A program made the position numbers and the translations under genes. A DNA stretch of 64,000 nt from Hyphomicrobiales bacterium (GTDB lineage Bacteria; Pseudomonadota; Alphaproteobacteria; Rhizobiales; Aestuariivirgaceae): NCBI GenBank assembly GCA_016185245.1, contig JACPNZ010000039.1:1-64000 (forward strand), read 5' to 3'. Under the pieces are notes generated by a model. The model searched no databases and was not told the DNA's origin. It worked only from the letters and a program-made list of their open reading frames with translations. Numbering within the stretch: position 1 is the first letter of the stretch; each line of letters begins with the position of its first letter. This document shows, piece by piece, positions 1-7,973 of this stretch.

Positions 1-225
1 CTATGATTTTCAATTGTAAACGGCGGGTTAACAGAAGCGGTTCAAAACTGTGGCAATTGAGTTACATATGGCGAAATTCTGGCCAGAACGACCCCTTCTG
101 AGTTGACCCTGACCGGCCTTGGCGCGACAACAACAAGGTGTGCGAACGACTCGTGCATTGCCTTCCAGCACCGTTTGCAGGGGATGGGGGGGCTACTCAA
201 CTCCAGGGACTTTGGGAGAAGAAAA
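1..225 (+). promoter_or_regulatory. Leader region upstream of the porin gene
   Basis: No supported gene lies here; the ORF-track start at 103 would add a basic, non-secretory N-terminus to the porin and is rejected. The region is AT-rich at its left end and finishes with the purine-rich ribosome-binding site GGGAGAAGAAAA just before the ATG at 226. It is presumably the porin promoter and 5' leader, but no clear -35/-10 pair was identified. Confidence 0.45.
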
Positions 226-2295
226 ATGAAGATGATGAAACTGGCGCTCCTCGGCGGTGCAGCTCTCGCTGTCTCCGCCGCGGCCGCCCAGGCCGACGAT
301 CTCGGTGCGCTGAAGGCGGAAATCGAAGCCCTCAATGCCCGCGTCGCCCAGCTTGAAGCCACGCCGTCGGTTCCGTCGGGCTTCATGCTCATGACGGTCA
401 ACACCGGCGATGCCTATGCGGTTCCGGGCCTCGGCAGCTCGGATCGCGACCGGGTGAACAACAAGACCGCCACGGTAATCAGCGTATTGCCGACCGCCGA
501 TGCTCCGGCCACGACCTCGATCGAGTGGTCGGGCTACGAGCGTGACGGCATCGTGTACGGCAACGACGGCAGTCGTTCGTTAGCCACCTCGACTGACTCT
601 GGCGCGACCTTTACTCCCGGCGTTGGCACAAGCTCGAGCCATTCGCTTGACGTTCCGGCCCGGGCCCAGATCAAGGTGGTCGGCAAGACCGACACGGCGG
701 TCGGCGAAGTCGGCGCCCTGGTGAAGATCCGCGGCGATCTCAACGGCGAAGGCACCCGCTACGCCTATATCAAGGAAGCGTGGGGCTGGTGGGCCATGAC
801 GCCCGAGCTCACTCTCGGCTCCGGTTATTCGGGCTCGCTGGGCAACATCGGCTACGGCTATGACGGCGCCTGCAACTGCTATTACACCGACAATGCCGAT
901 GTCGCCATGAACCCGGGCGACACCTCGCAGATGCGGCTGACCTTCGCCAGCGGCCCGATGACCATGGCTCTGGCCATCGAAGATGCCTCCGGTTACGGCA
1001 GCAGCTTTGACGGCGTGCGCAGCAGCAAGGCCATCGGCGTGGCCGGCGAGTTCAAGTACACCGGCGACAGCTTCAACGGCGAGGTCTCCGGCTACTGGCG
1101 CAACTCGAACTACAATATCTACAATTACCAGACCGCGACCTGGGGCAACTCGTCGGATCCGTACGGCGTCGGCGCCGGCGTCGGCTTCGCGCTGGGCGAC
1201 ATGGCGTCGCTGTCCATGGGCACCCAGGTCGGCCGCTACAACAACGGTCAGAAGTTCTGGGTGGCCTCGATCCTCGGCAGCGTCAATCTGAGCGACGTGT
1301 CGCACCTGGAAGTGGCCTATGGCCATCGCAACAAAGACTACAACGGCGCCAGTGTCGACGGCATCCTGGCCGGCATCTACTACGATCCGGTCAAGCAGCT
1401 CACCGTCGGTATCGAAGGCGAATGGTGGAAGAACGGCTCCTACAGCTACTGGACCGGCCCGACCATGCGATTGCTTTTTCCGGTTTTCACCGCCCTGACG
1501 CTTTCCGCCTGCACGGCCGGCCAGGATGTGCAGCTTGAAAGCCGCAACATTCAGCTCGAGGAAAATGCCGTGCCGGCTTCGACCGGCCCCGACGCCACCG
1601 CGCTGACGAAGCTGGTGCGGGCCTCCGGCCCTTCCTATGTGACGCTGACCGTCTCCAAGGTGGACAAGCAGGGTTCCCTGCCGACGCGCGAGGGCAATGG
1701 CGAGGTCGCCATCACCTCGGGCAGCGGCTTTGTGGTGGATCCCGCCGGCCTGATCATGACCGCCGGCCATGTGGCCGTCCAGAAGGGCTATGCCGTATCG
1801 GCCCGGGCCGCCAACGGCCGGGTCTACACCGGTACGGTGGTCGGCGTGCGTCCCGAAAACGACATGGCGCTGATCAAGCTCAAGGGCTATGCCGGCAAGG
1901 CCGTGACGCCCGCCGCCAGCCAGTGCCTGGCCAGCGGAAGCCTGGTCTATTCGCTCGGCAAGCCCCGGGCCCAGGGCGACACGGCGCGGGTCGGCAGCCT
2001 TCAGTCCATGCATTTCGGCCGGCCGGTGACCTACGGCAAGTTCGGCTATCCCGACGCCATGGTGCTGCGCATGGGAACCCAGAAGGGCGAATCGGGCGGG
2101 CCCCTGTTCAACCAGTCGGGCGAGCTCGTCGGCATGGTGGTGAGCACACTGACCGATACCGGCGGCAATCTGCTCAACATGGCCCATGCGGTGCCAGCCC
2201 CGGCGCTGGCGGAATTCCTGTGCAGCAATGTGCAGTGCACCGCCCAGTGGGCCCAGATGGCGCAGCGCTCGACCTCGAGCTGCCCCAATAGCTGA
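226..2295 (+). CDS. Porin fused in frame to a trypsin-like serine protease lipoprotein
   Basis: One open frame holds two proteins. Residues 1-413 look like an alphaproteobacterial outer-membrane porin: signal peptide (MKMMKLALLGGAALAVSAAA...AQA), a short coiled coil (LKAEIEALNARVAQLE), then a Gly/Tyr/Trp-rich beta-barrel ending in SYSYWTGPTMRLLF. From Met-414 (ATG at 1465) a lipoprotein signal begins (MRLLFPVFTALTLSAC, Cys at position 16), followed by a chymotrypsin-fold protease with the triad motifs TAGHV (His), NDMALIKL (Asp) and GESGGPLF (Ser). The start at 226 is chosen from GGGAGAAG. No stop separates the two parts. This may be a deletion fusion, or an overlap in which the protease re-initiates at 1465. 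The barrel and protease assignments are firm; expression as one polypeptide is uncertain. Confidence 0.8.
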   Translation: MKMMKLALLGGAALAVSAAAAQADDLGALKAEIEALNARVAQLEATPSVPSGFMLMTVNTGDAYAVPGLGSSDRDRVNNKTATVISVLPTADAPATTSIEWSGYERDGIVYGNDGSRSLATSTDSGATFTPGVGTSSSHSLDVPARAQIKVVGKTDTAVGEVGALVKIRGDLNGEGTRYAYIKEAWGWWAMTPELTLGSGYSGSLGNIGYGYDGACNCYYTDNADVAMNPGDTSQMRLTFASGPMTMALAIEDASGYGSSFDGVRSSKAIGVAGEFKYTGDSFNGEVSGYWRNSNYNIYNYQTATWGNSSDPYGVGAGVGFALGDMASLSMGTQVGRYNNGQKFWVASILGSVNLSDVSHLEVAYGHRNKDYNGASVDGILAGIYYDPVKQLTVGIEGEWWKNGSYSYWTGPTMRLLFPVFTALTLSACTAGQDVQLESRNIQLEENAVPASTGPDATALTKLVRASGPSYVTLTVSKVDKQGSLPTREGNGEVAITSGSGFVVDPAGLIMTAGHVAVQKGYAVSARAANGRVYTGTVVGVRPENDMALIKLKGYAGKAVTPAASQCLASGSLVYSLGKPRAQGDTARVGSLQSMHFGRPVTYGKFGYPDAMVLRMGTQKGESGGPLFNQSGELVGMVVSTLTDTGGNLLNMAHAVPAPALAEFLCSNVQCTAQWAQMAQRSTSSCPNS

Positions 2296-2304
2296 TCGCC
2301 GGCG

Positions 2305-3885
2305 TCAGTCGGCAAGCGCGGCGAGGGGCGCGAGCCGGCTCTCGTAGTTCCTCCAGCGCCCGACCGAGGACGTGTTGATGGCGTTGCGCACCTGCAGCTG
2401 GCTGAAGGTGCGCACCGTCGCGCCCGCGTCTTGCGGATTGAGACAGGCTTCCTGCCAATCCAGTCCGAGAAAGCGCAACAGGCTCTCGATCGCCGGGCGC
2501 GGCGCCGCGGTCAAAGTCTCGTAGTCGACGGCATGGATGCGGCCACCGGCGACCTCGTACATGTGGCGCATCAGGCGCCTGTAGGCGGCATAGTAGCTGG
2601 CGTAGTTCCGGGGATCGTAGCTGTAACTGTGGGTCTCGCTCATCTCGTTCTGAAAGGCCGAGAGAAAGCTGTCGGCGGGATGGCGCCGGCAATGGACGAA
2701 GCGGGCCTTGGGAAACAAAATGGCGATCTCACCGATATAGCGGAAATTATGCGGCATCTTGTCGACATGCAGCGGCTTTCCCGGGGCCAGGAATTCCGCC
2801 ACGCCATCGTAGATCGCGGCATAGGATGCAAGCTTCTGGCGCCCATGGCTTTCGAGTGCCGCCTCGATCTCGGCAAGCGGCAGGCCATTGCGCATCTGGG
2901 CGGCGAGATAGGTCATGGTCTCCAGTTCGCCCATGCCACCGACCTGGCTGTGGCGGCCGACGATCTGCTCGACCAGGGTCGTTCCGGTGCGTGGCAGGCC
3001 GATGACAAAGACATGACCCTCGGTGGCGGACCCGAAGCGCTCGGCAAGCCGGGCAACGCGTTCAGGCGAGAAGGTTGCGATGCGTTCGTCCACATCCTTG
3101 GCGAAGGCATCGAGCCGCGCCGCCGGGGTCAGCAACCGCTTGGCCGCGGCAATTGTCTCGAAGGCCTCGTCGAAACGGCCGCTGGCCTCGAACATCAGGC
3201 CCTTGCGGATCATCAGATTGCTGCGCTCGTGTGGAGGCACGTCGGGGCGCTGCAGGGTGGTCTCGACCATGGCGAATTCGGCGCTGTCGGCACCGAACTT
3301 GCCGAGGCTCGCCAGGATCGCAACATACTTGGCCTGGTGGCGAGTCAACAGCCCTCCGGCCGAGAGCTTCGCCGCCACCGCGGCCCTGACCTCGTCCTTG
3401 CGGCCGATCGACAGCAGACACTCCATCAGCTCGATATGGATGAAAGTGCGGGCCGCGGGCGGCGCCAGTTCGAGGGCCTTGCGGAACAACCCGGCGGCAC
3501 GCTCGCCATGGCCGGCATGATGATAGAAGGTGCCGAGCGAACGCACCGCCTGATATTGCCGGGGATCGATTTCAAGGGCCCGGGCCATTAGCGGTTCGGC
3601 CTCGGTGACCAGCCCGGAATGGAGCAGACCGCGACCGAGATTGACCAGATAGACCGGATTGTTGCGCTCGGCCTCGACCGCCCGGCGGCAATAGTCGATT
3701 GCCAGGTCGTATTTGCCGCGGGCCAGCATGACCCGACCCAGCACATCATTGGCGTCGGCGCGACGCGGATAGGCCGACTGCAGGTGCCGCGCTATCGTCT
3801 CGGCGCGGCCGAACAGGCCGGCGGCCATGGCCTGGTCCACTACGTCGAGACTGGCGCGCACATTCGGCTTGGCGAGACTTGTCAT
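2305..3885 (-). CDS. TPR-repeat sulfotransferase family protein
   Basis: The 526-aa protein has TPR-like helical repeats over about the first 270 residues (for example GRVMLARGKYDLAIDYCRRAVE) and then a sulfotransferase domain. The PAPS 5'-phosphosulfate loop is visible as GLPRTGTTLVEQIVGRHS, and a 3'-phosphate-like segment as FVHCRRHPADSFLSAF. Such TPR-sulfotransferases are presumed to sulfate or scan polypeptide or glycan acceptors; the acceptor is unknown here. The ORF track begins 297 nt too early. The true start is the ATG at 3885, which overlaps the stop of the upstream quinone reductase gene by one base (TAATG), implying translational coupling. Confidence 0.85.
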   Translation of the reverse strand: MTSLAKPNVRASLDVVDQAMAAGLFGRAETIARHLQSAYPRRADANDVLGRVMLARGKYDLAIDYCRRAVEAERNNPVYLVNLGRGLLHSGLVTEAEPLMARALEIDPRQYQAVRSLGTFYHHAGHGERAAGLFRKALELAPPAARTFIHIELMECLLSIGRKDEVRAAVAAKLSAGGLLTRHQAKYVAILASLGKFGADSAEFAMVETTLQRPDVPPHERSNLMIRKGLMFEASGRFDEAFETIAAAKRLLTPAARLDAFAKDVDERIATFSPERVARLAERFGSATEGHVFVIGLPRTGTTLVEQIVGRHSQVGGMGELETMTYLAAQMRNGLPLAEIEAALESHGRQKLASYAAIYDGVAEFLAPGKPLHVDKMPHNFRYIGEIAILFPKARFVHCRRHPADSFLSAFQNEMSETHSYSYDPRNYASYYAAYRRLMRHMYEVAGGRIHAVDYETLTAAPRPAIESLLRFLGLDWQEACLNPQDAGATVRTFSQLQVRNAINTSSVGRWRNYESRLAPLAALAD

Positions 3886-4856
3886 TAGGGAATGAGAATG
3901 GTGGTGCCGGTGGTGCGCCGCGCCTCGAGATCCTCGTGCGCCCTTGCCGCATCGGCCAGCGCATAGCGCTGGTTGACGGGAATCTTGACCTTCCCGGATT
4001 TCACCATCTGGACCACATCGTCGGCCGTCTCGTGCAGATCCTTGTCGCTTGCGGTGTAGTGCATCAGCACTGGCCGCGTCACATAGAGCGAACCCTTGGC
4101 GGCGACCATGCCGAGATCGAGCGCCCGCACCGGGCCAGAGGCATTGCCGAAGCTCACCAGCAGCCCGCGCGGGCTCAGGCAATCGAGCGAAGTCATGACC
4201 GTTGCCTGGCCGACGCCGTCATAGACCACCGGCACGCCCTTGCCGCCGGTCAGTTCCCGGACCCTCGCCACGACATTCTCCGCCGACGAATTGATGACAT
4301 GGGCGCAACCGTGAGCGCGTGCTGCCGCCATTTTCTCGGCCGAGCCCACCGTGCCGATCACCTTGACGCCAAGCGCCTTGGCCCATTGGCTGAGGATCAG
4401 GCCGACGCCGCCAGCGGCGGCATGGAGCAGGATGGTTTCGCCGCGCTTCACCTTGTAGGTGGCGCGAATGAGATAGCGCGCCGTCATGCCCTTGAGCATC
4501 ATGGCCGCCGCCGTTTCGTCGGAAATCGACTTAGGGATCTTGGTCAGGCGATTGGCCGGCAGGTTACGCACCTGCGCATAGGCGCCGACCGCGCCGGTAC
4601 CATAGGCCACCCGGTCGCCGGGCTTGAAGCCCTTGACGCCCTCGCCCACCTCCTCGACCACGCCGGCCGCCTCCTGGCCGATGCCGCTCGGCATGGGCAG
4701 CGGATAAAGACCAGAGCGGTGATAGGTGTCGATGTAGTTGAGGCCGATCGCCGTCTGGCGCAGCCGCAATTCGCCGGGCTTTGGCTTTGCCACTTCGACC
4801 TCCACGAGCTTCATCACCGAAGCCGGGCCGGGGGCATCTATCCTGATTGCTTTCAT
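3885..4856 (-). CDS. qor: NADPH:quinone oxidoreductase, Qor-like MDR family
   Basis: The 323-aa zinc-less medium-chain dehydrogenase/reductase reduces quinones with NADPH in the cytoplasm. It closely follows E. coli Qor in its landmarks: the N-terminal GLNYIDTYHRSGLYPLPMP, the Rossmann signature HAAAGGVGLILSQWAKALG around residue 150, YDGVGQATV, and the C-terminal GTTILIP. No structural zinc cysteines are seen. It is the first gene of a two-gene minus-strand unit with the TPR-sulfotransferase (TAATG overlap). It diverges from the aminotransferase gene at 4921 across a 64-nt gap that must hold both promoters. Confidence 0.92.
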   Translation of the reverse strand: MKAIRIDAPGPASVMKLVEVEVAKPKPGELRLRQTAIGLNYIDTYHRSGLYPLPMPSGIGQEAAGVVEEVGEGVKGFKPGDRVAYGTGAVGAYAQVRNLPANRLTKIPKSISDETAAAMMLKGMTARYLIRATYKVKRGETILLHAAAGGVGLILSQWAKALGVKVIGTVGSAEKMAAARAHGCAHVINSSAENVVARVRELTGGKGVPVVYDGVGQATVMTSLDCLSPRGLLVSFGNASGPVRALDLGMVAAKGSLYVTRPVLMHYTASDKDLHETADDVVQMVKSGKVKIPVNQRYALADAARAHEDLEARRTTGTTILIP

Positions 4857-4920
4857 GCTTGCACCTGGCCGGTCGGACCGGCATCTATTCGGGGATTAAT
4901 TTCGCCCGTGGTGCCCCAGA

Positions 4921-6087
4921 ATGCCCATCCCCGTCAATCCCGCCATTGCCCGTGTCGAAGCGCCGCCGATCATGGAGGCGCAAGGCTGGATCAGGCCGGG
5001 GGCGCGCAACCGGGCACTCCTCAATCTCTGCCAGGCAGTGCCGAGCTGGCCGCCGGCCGAAGCCCTGCAGGAGGAAGTGGCGCGGGTGGCGCACGAGGCC
5101 GCCACCAGCCTCTATAGCGATATTCTCGGCCTGCCCGCCCTGCGCGAGGCCATCGCCACGCACATTTCGGAGGGCTATCGCGGCCAGGTCAGTCCTGCGG
5201 AGGTCTGCGTCACCGCCGGCTGCAATCAGGCCTTTTCGGCGGCGCTGATGGCGCTCGCCGGGCCGGGCGACAATGTGATCGTGCCGGTTCCCTATTTCTT
5301 CAATCACACCATGTGGCTCGCCATGCAGGGGATCGAGGCACGCTACGTGCCGGCGTTCACGGCGCAAGGCCCGTGGCCGCAGGCTGTAGATGCCCAGCCG
5401 CTAATCGATTCGCGCACCCGCGCCATCGTCTTGTGCTCGCCCAACAACCCGACCGGATCGATCTATCCGCCGGCGGTCATCGAGGCCTTCTTCGATCTCG
5501 CCATCGAGCATGGCATCGCCTTGGTCATTGACGAGACCTACAGGGATTTCCGCGCCGAGAGTGCCCCGCCCCACGGCATTCTGGCGCGGCCCGATTGGCA
5601 GCAGGGTTTTGTCCATCTCTACAGTTTCTCCAAGGCCTATTCGATGACCGGCTACCGGGTGGGCGCGATCGTCGCCAACGCAGGACTTCTCGCCGAGATC
5701 GAGAAGATCCTCGACTGCCTGGCGATCTGCACGCCCCACATTTCGCAGCGCGCCGCCCTTTACGCGCTGGCCTCGCTCGATCGCTGGAAACGCGACAAGG
5801 TTGCGCTGATGCAGGAGCGCCTCGAAGCCCTGCGCCGCGCCTTCGCGCGCCCCGGCCTCTATTATGAACTGGCGAGTTCCGGCGCCCTCTTCGCCTATGC
5901 GCGCCATCCCTTCGCCGGCACGCCGGGAAAGGCGGTGGCGCAAAGGCTCGCCGGCGAGCACGATCTGCTGGTCCTGCCGGGCTCGATGTTCGGTCCCGGC
6001 CAGGAGGATTATTTGCGCATCGCTTTCGCCAATGCCGAAGCCTCCGACATGGAAAGCCTGGTCGACCGGCTGGTGGAGAGCCAGTAG
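4921..6087 (+). CDS. Class I/II PLP-dependent aminotransferase
   Basis: This 388-aa fold-type I aminotransferase of the aspartate aminotransferase family is cytoplasmic. The Schiff-base lysine is in SFSKAYSMTGYRVG. Other visible PLP-site motifs are CSPNNPTGS (substrate/PLP asparagine), VIDETYRDF (pyridine-N aspartate and tyrosine), and a C-terminal RIAFAN carrying the probable carboxylate-binding arginine. The amino-group donor cannot be read from sequence. The ATG at 4921 is the first in frame and is followed immediately by family-like sequence. The gene is divergent from qor and convergent with the Crp/Fnr gene, whose stop is 3 nt away. Confidence 0.88.
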   Translation: MPIPVNPAIARVEAPPIMEAQGWIRPGARNRALLNLCQAVPSWPPAEALQEEVARVAHEAATSLYSDILGLPALREAIATHISEGYRGQVSPAEVCVTAGCNQAFSAALMALAGPGDNVIVPVPYFFNHTMWLAMQGIEARYVPAFTAQGPWPQAVDAQPLIDSRTRAIVLCSPNNPTGSIYPPAVIEAFFDLAIEHGIALVIDETYRDFRAESAPPHGILARPDWQQGFVHLYSFSKAYSMTGYRVGAIVANAGLLAEIEKILDCLAICTPHISQRAALYALASLDRWKRDKVALMQERLEALRRAFARPGLYYELASSGALFAYARHPFAGTPGKAVAQRLAGEHDLLVLPGSMFGPGQEDYLRIAFANAEASDMESLVDRLVESQ

Positions 6088-6090
6088 CCC

Positions 6091-6843
6091 CTATATCTCC
6101 GACAGGTCGAGGAGTTCGTCCATCTTCTCGATCACATAGAAACTGCCGTCGCGGCCGAGGATGCCCTGGCGCAGCAGATCGTTGATGGCGCGGCTGGCGT
6201 TCTCGCGGGCCACTCCCGCCATGCCGGCGATGTCGGTCTGGGTAATGCGGTGCGGCAGCAGTATCCGGCCCTCGCCCTTCTCCTCGCCCAGGCCCTCGGC
6301 GAGCGAAGCGAAGGCCCGGGCGACGCGGCCTGCAACCGTCACCGTGCCCTGGGCCAGCACGCTGTCATTGCTACCGCGCAGGCGATGGGCAAGCAGCCGC
6401 AGCGCCTGGCGGTAGATCGAGGGATTGTCGTCGGCGAGATCGAAGAAGGTCGCCTTGGTGAGATGCATCAGGCTGCACTGGCGCAGTGCGGTGATGGTGG
6501 CCGAGCGCGGCGCATCGTCGAACAGCGCCAGTTCGCCGATGAGGGCGCCGGGGCCGAGGATGGCGAGGAGGCGCTCCTGGCCGTCCTTGGCGACGACGGA
6601 GGCCTTTATGGCGCCGCGGCGCACGACATAGCAGCCATCGCCCCGGTCGCCGGCGTGGAACAGCACCTCCCGGGCCCTGAGCTTCACCGGCACTGCGGCG
6701 GCAATGAAGGTGCGGCGCAGCGTAAAGGGCATGGCTGCAACCATGTCCTCGACCTTTTCACGCTGCTGTTCGAGTTTTGCCAAGGAAGCAATTTCCGATT
6801 GTCTGTGATTTGTATCACAGTTTCGGCGGAATTTGTCGGTCAC
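6091..6843 (-). CDS. Crp/Fnr family transcriptional regulator
   Basis: The protein has a cyclic-nucleotide-binding-like beta-barrel (HAGDRGDGCYVVRRGAIKA, PGALIGELALFDDAPRSATITA), a long dimerisation helix and a Crp-type winged helix-turn-helix (ITQTDIAGMAGVARENASRAINDLLRQGIL). No FNR-type cysteine cluster is seen; only Cys-9 lies in the extreme N-terminus and that part may not be translated. The 250-aa ORF begins upstream of a perfect CRP-like palindrome at 6803-6820, so the real start may be TTG at 6783 or ATG at 6744. This would put the palindrome in its own leader and suggest autoregulation. The effector is unknown. Confidence 0.85.
   Translation of the reverse strand: MTDKFRRNCDTNHRQSEIASLAKLEQQREKVEDMVAAMPFTLRRTFIAAAVPVKLRAREVLFHAGDRGDGCYVVRRGAIKASVVAKDGQERLLAILGPGALIGELALFDDAPRSATITALRQCSLMHLTKATFFDLADDNPSIYRQALRLLAHRLRGSNDSVLAQGTVTVAGRVARAFASLAEGLGEEKGEGRILLPHRITQTDIAGMAGVARENASRAINDLLRQGILGRDGSFYVIEKMDELLDLSEI
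6803..6820. promoter_or_regulatory. CRP/FNR-type operator palindrome
   Basis: CTGTGATTTGTATCACAG is a perfect inverted repeat with 7-bp arms and a 4-bp centre. Its inner part is TGTGA-N6-TCACA, the consensus half-sites of Crp-family sites. It sits between the SIS-domain gene and the core of the Crp/Fnr gene, inside the extreme 5' end of the annotated ORF. The natural reading is an autoregulatory site for the adjacent Crp/Fnr protein; that link is inference. Confidence 0.7.
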
Positions 6844-6864
6844 TTTCCCGTGAGGAATAGCCGC

Positions 6865-7878
6865 TCAGTAGGGAACACGCTTGTAGTAGCGCCTGGTGCT
6901 CAGCGGATGGTTGCGCAAGCCCGCCAGATATTGGCTGAGCCGCTCGAGGGCCGAGGCCAGCACCATGGGCGACACCAGGGGCCGGAAGGCGGCCGGAAAG
7001 CCCGGCAGATCGAAGCTGGCGCTGTCGAGCACGAAGGTCTTGTCGGTATATTGCCGGGCAAAGCGTTCGACCCGTTCGGCCAGCGGCCGATAGGCGTCCT
7101 CGCCCTTCAGCACCGCAACACTCACCCCCTTCTCGACCAGTTCGAGGGGGCCATGGAAGAAATCCGCCGCATGGACCGACTGGGTCCTGATCCACTGCAT
7201 TTCCTCGAGAATGCACATGCCGAAATACAAGGCCTCGGGCCAGCAGTTGCCGGCCGCCGTGATGAGGTGCCAGGGCTCGTCGCGCCAGGCCTCGGCGGTT
7301 GCCACGGCGATTGCATCGAAGGCCGTCTTCACATCGGCGAGGAGCGGCGGCAGGAGCCGCAGCGCTTCGACCATGGTTTGGAAATCCCGGCCCTCGCGCC
7401 GGTGATGCAGGACCGACAGCGCGATCAGCAGGCCCTGCAGATAGAAGGACTCGCTGGCGGTGTCGTCCTCGGCGGAATTGACGAAGGCGTGGTGGGCCTC
7501 TTCGGCCACCGGGGTCCCGGCATGGCCGACCAGCGCCAGGATCATGGCCCCGCCGGCCCGGCAGGCGCGGGCCAGCGCCACCGTCTCCTTGGTGGTGCCA
7601 GACAGCGATGGCACCACGACGATCGAACGGGGCCCCAGCTGGGCATGATCGACCGTCACCACTTCGGCCGAAATTTCGGCGAAGGCCGGAAAGGTTCCCT
7701 CGCGTTGCAGCATCTGGGCCGCCGGATGCATCAGGATGGCCGCACCTCCGGTGCCGAGGAAGAAGATGTTGGTGGCACCACGCGCCAAGCATTCGCCGAT
7801 TGCCCCATGGATGGCCGCGGCCTGCCCCAGGGCCCCGGTCTGGATTCTCACGTAGCGTTCGCGGTCGAAGGCGATCAT
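6865..7878 (-). CDS. SIS-domain sugar-phosphate isomerase/deglycase family protein
   Basis: The 337-aa cytoplasmic protein has two SIS (sugar isomerase) halves. The first carries the phosphosugar loop FLGTGGAAIL and VVVPSLSGTTKETV; the second has ITAAGNCWPEALYFGMCILEEMQW and HAADFFHGPLELV. The layout resembles FrlB-type fructosamine-6-phosphate deglycases and the isomerase domain of GlmS, but substrate cannot be assigned. It lies immediately upstream of the Crp/Fnr gene on the same strand (21-nt gap), which may make that regulator its partner. It is divergent from the LTA-synthase-like gene at 7974. Confidence 0.8.
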   Translation of the reverse strand: MIAFDRERYVRIQTGALGQAAAIHGAIGECLARGATNIFFLGTGGAAILMHPAAQMLQREGTFPAFAEISAEVVTVDHAQLGPRSIVVVPSLSGTTKETVALARACRAGGAMILALVGHAGTPVAEEAHHAFVNSAEDDTASESFYLQGLLIALSVLHHRREGRDFQTMVEALRLLPPLLADVKTAFDAIAVATAEAWRDEPWHLITAAGNCWPEALYFGMCILEEMQWIRTQSVHAADFFHGPLELVEKGVSVAVLKGEDAYRPLAERVERFARQYTDKTFVLDSASFDLPGFPAAFRPLVSPMVLASALERLSQYLAGLRNHPLSTRRYYKRVPY

Positions 7879-7973
7879 GGCCGTTTCCGTCGCAAATCAC
7901 ATCTTTGGGGGCAAATGGACGCTGGCGCAACCGCCTTCCTTTTTGCCCAGTTTTCGGGCATAGGCCTCGCCCG

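Noticed and set aside
580-2187. 535-aa minus-strand ORF opposite the porin/protease frame
   Set aside because: It is a His/Gly/Ala/Arg-rich shadow of the plus-strand genes with no family texture or ribosome-binding site.
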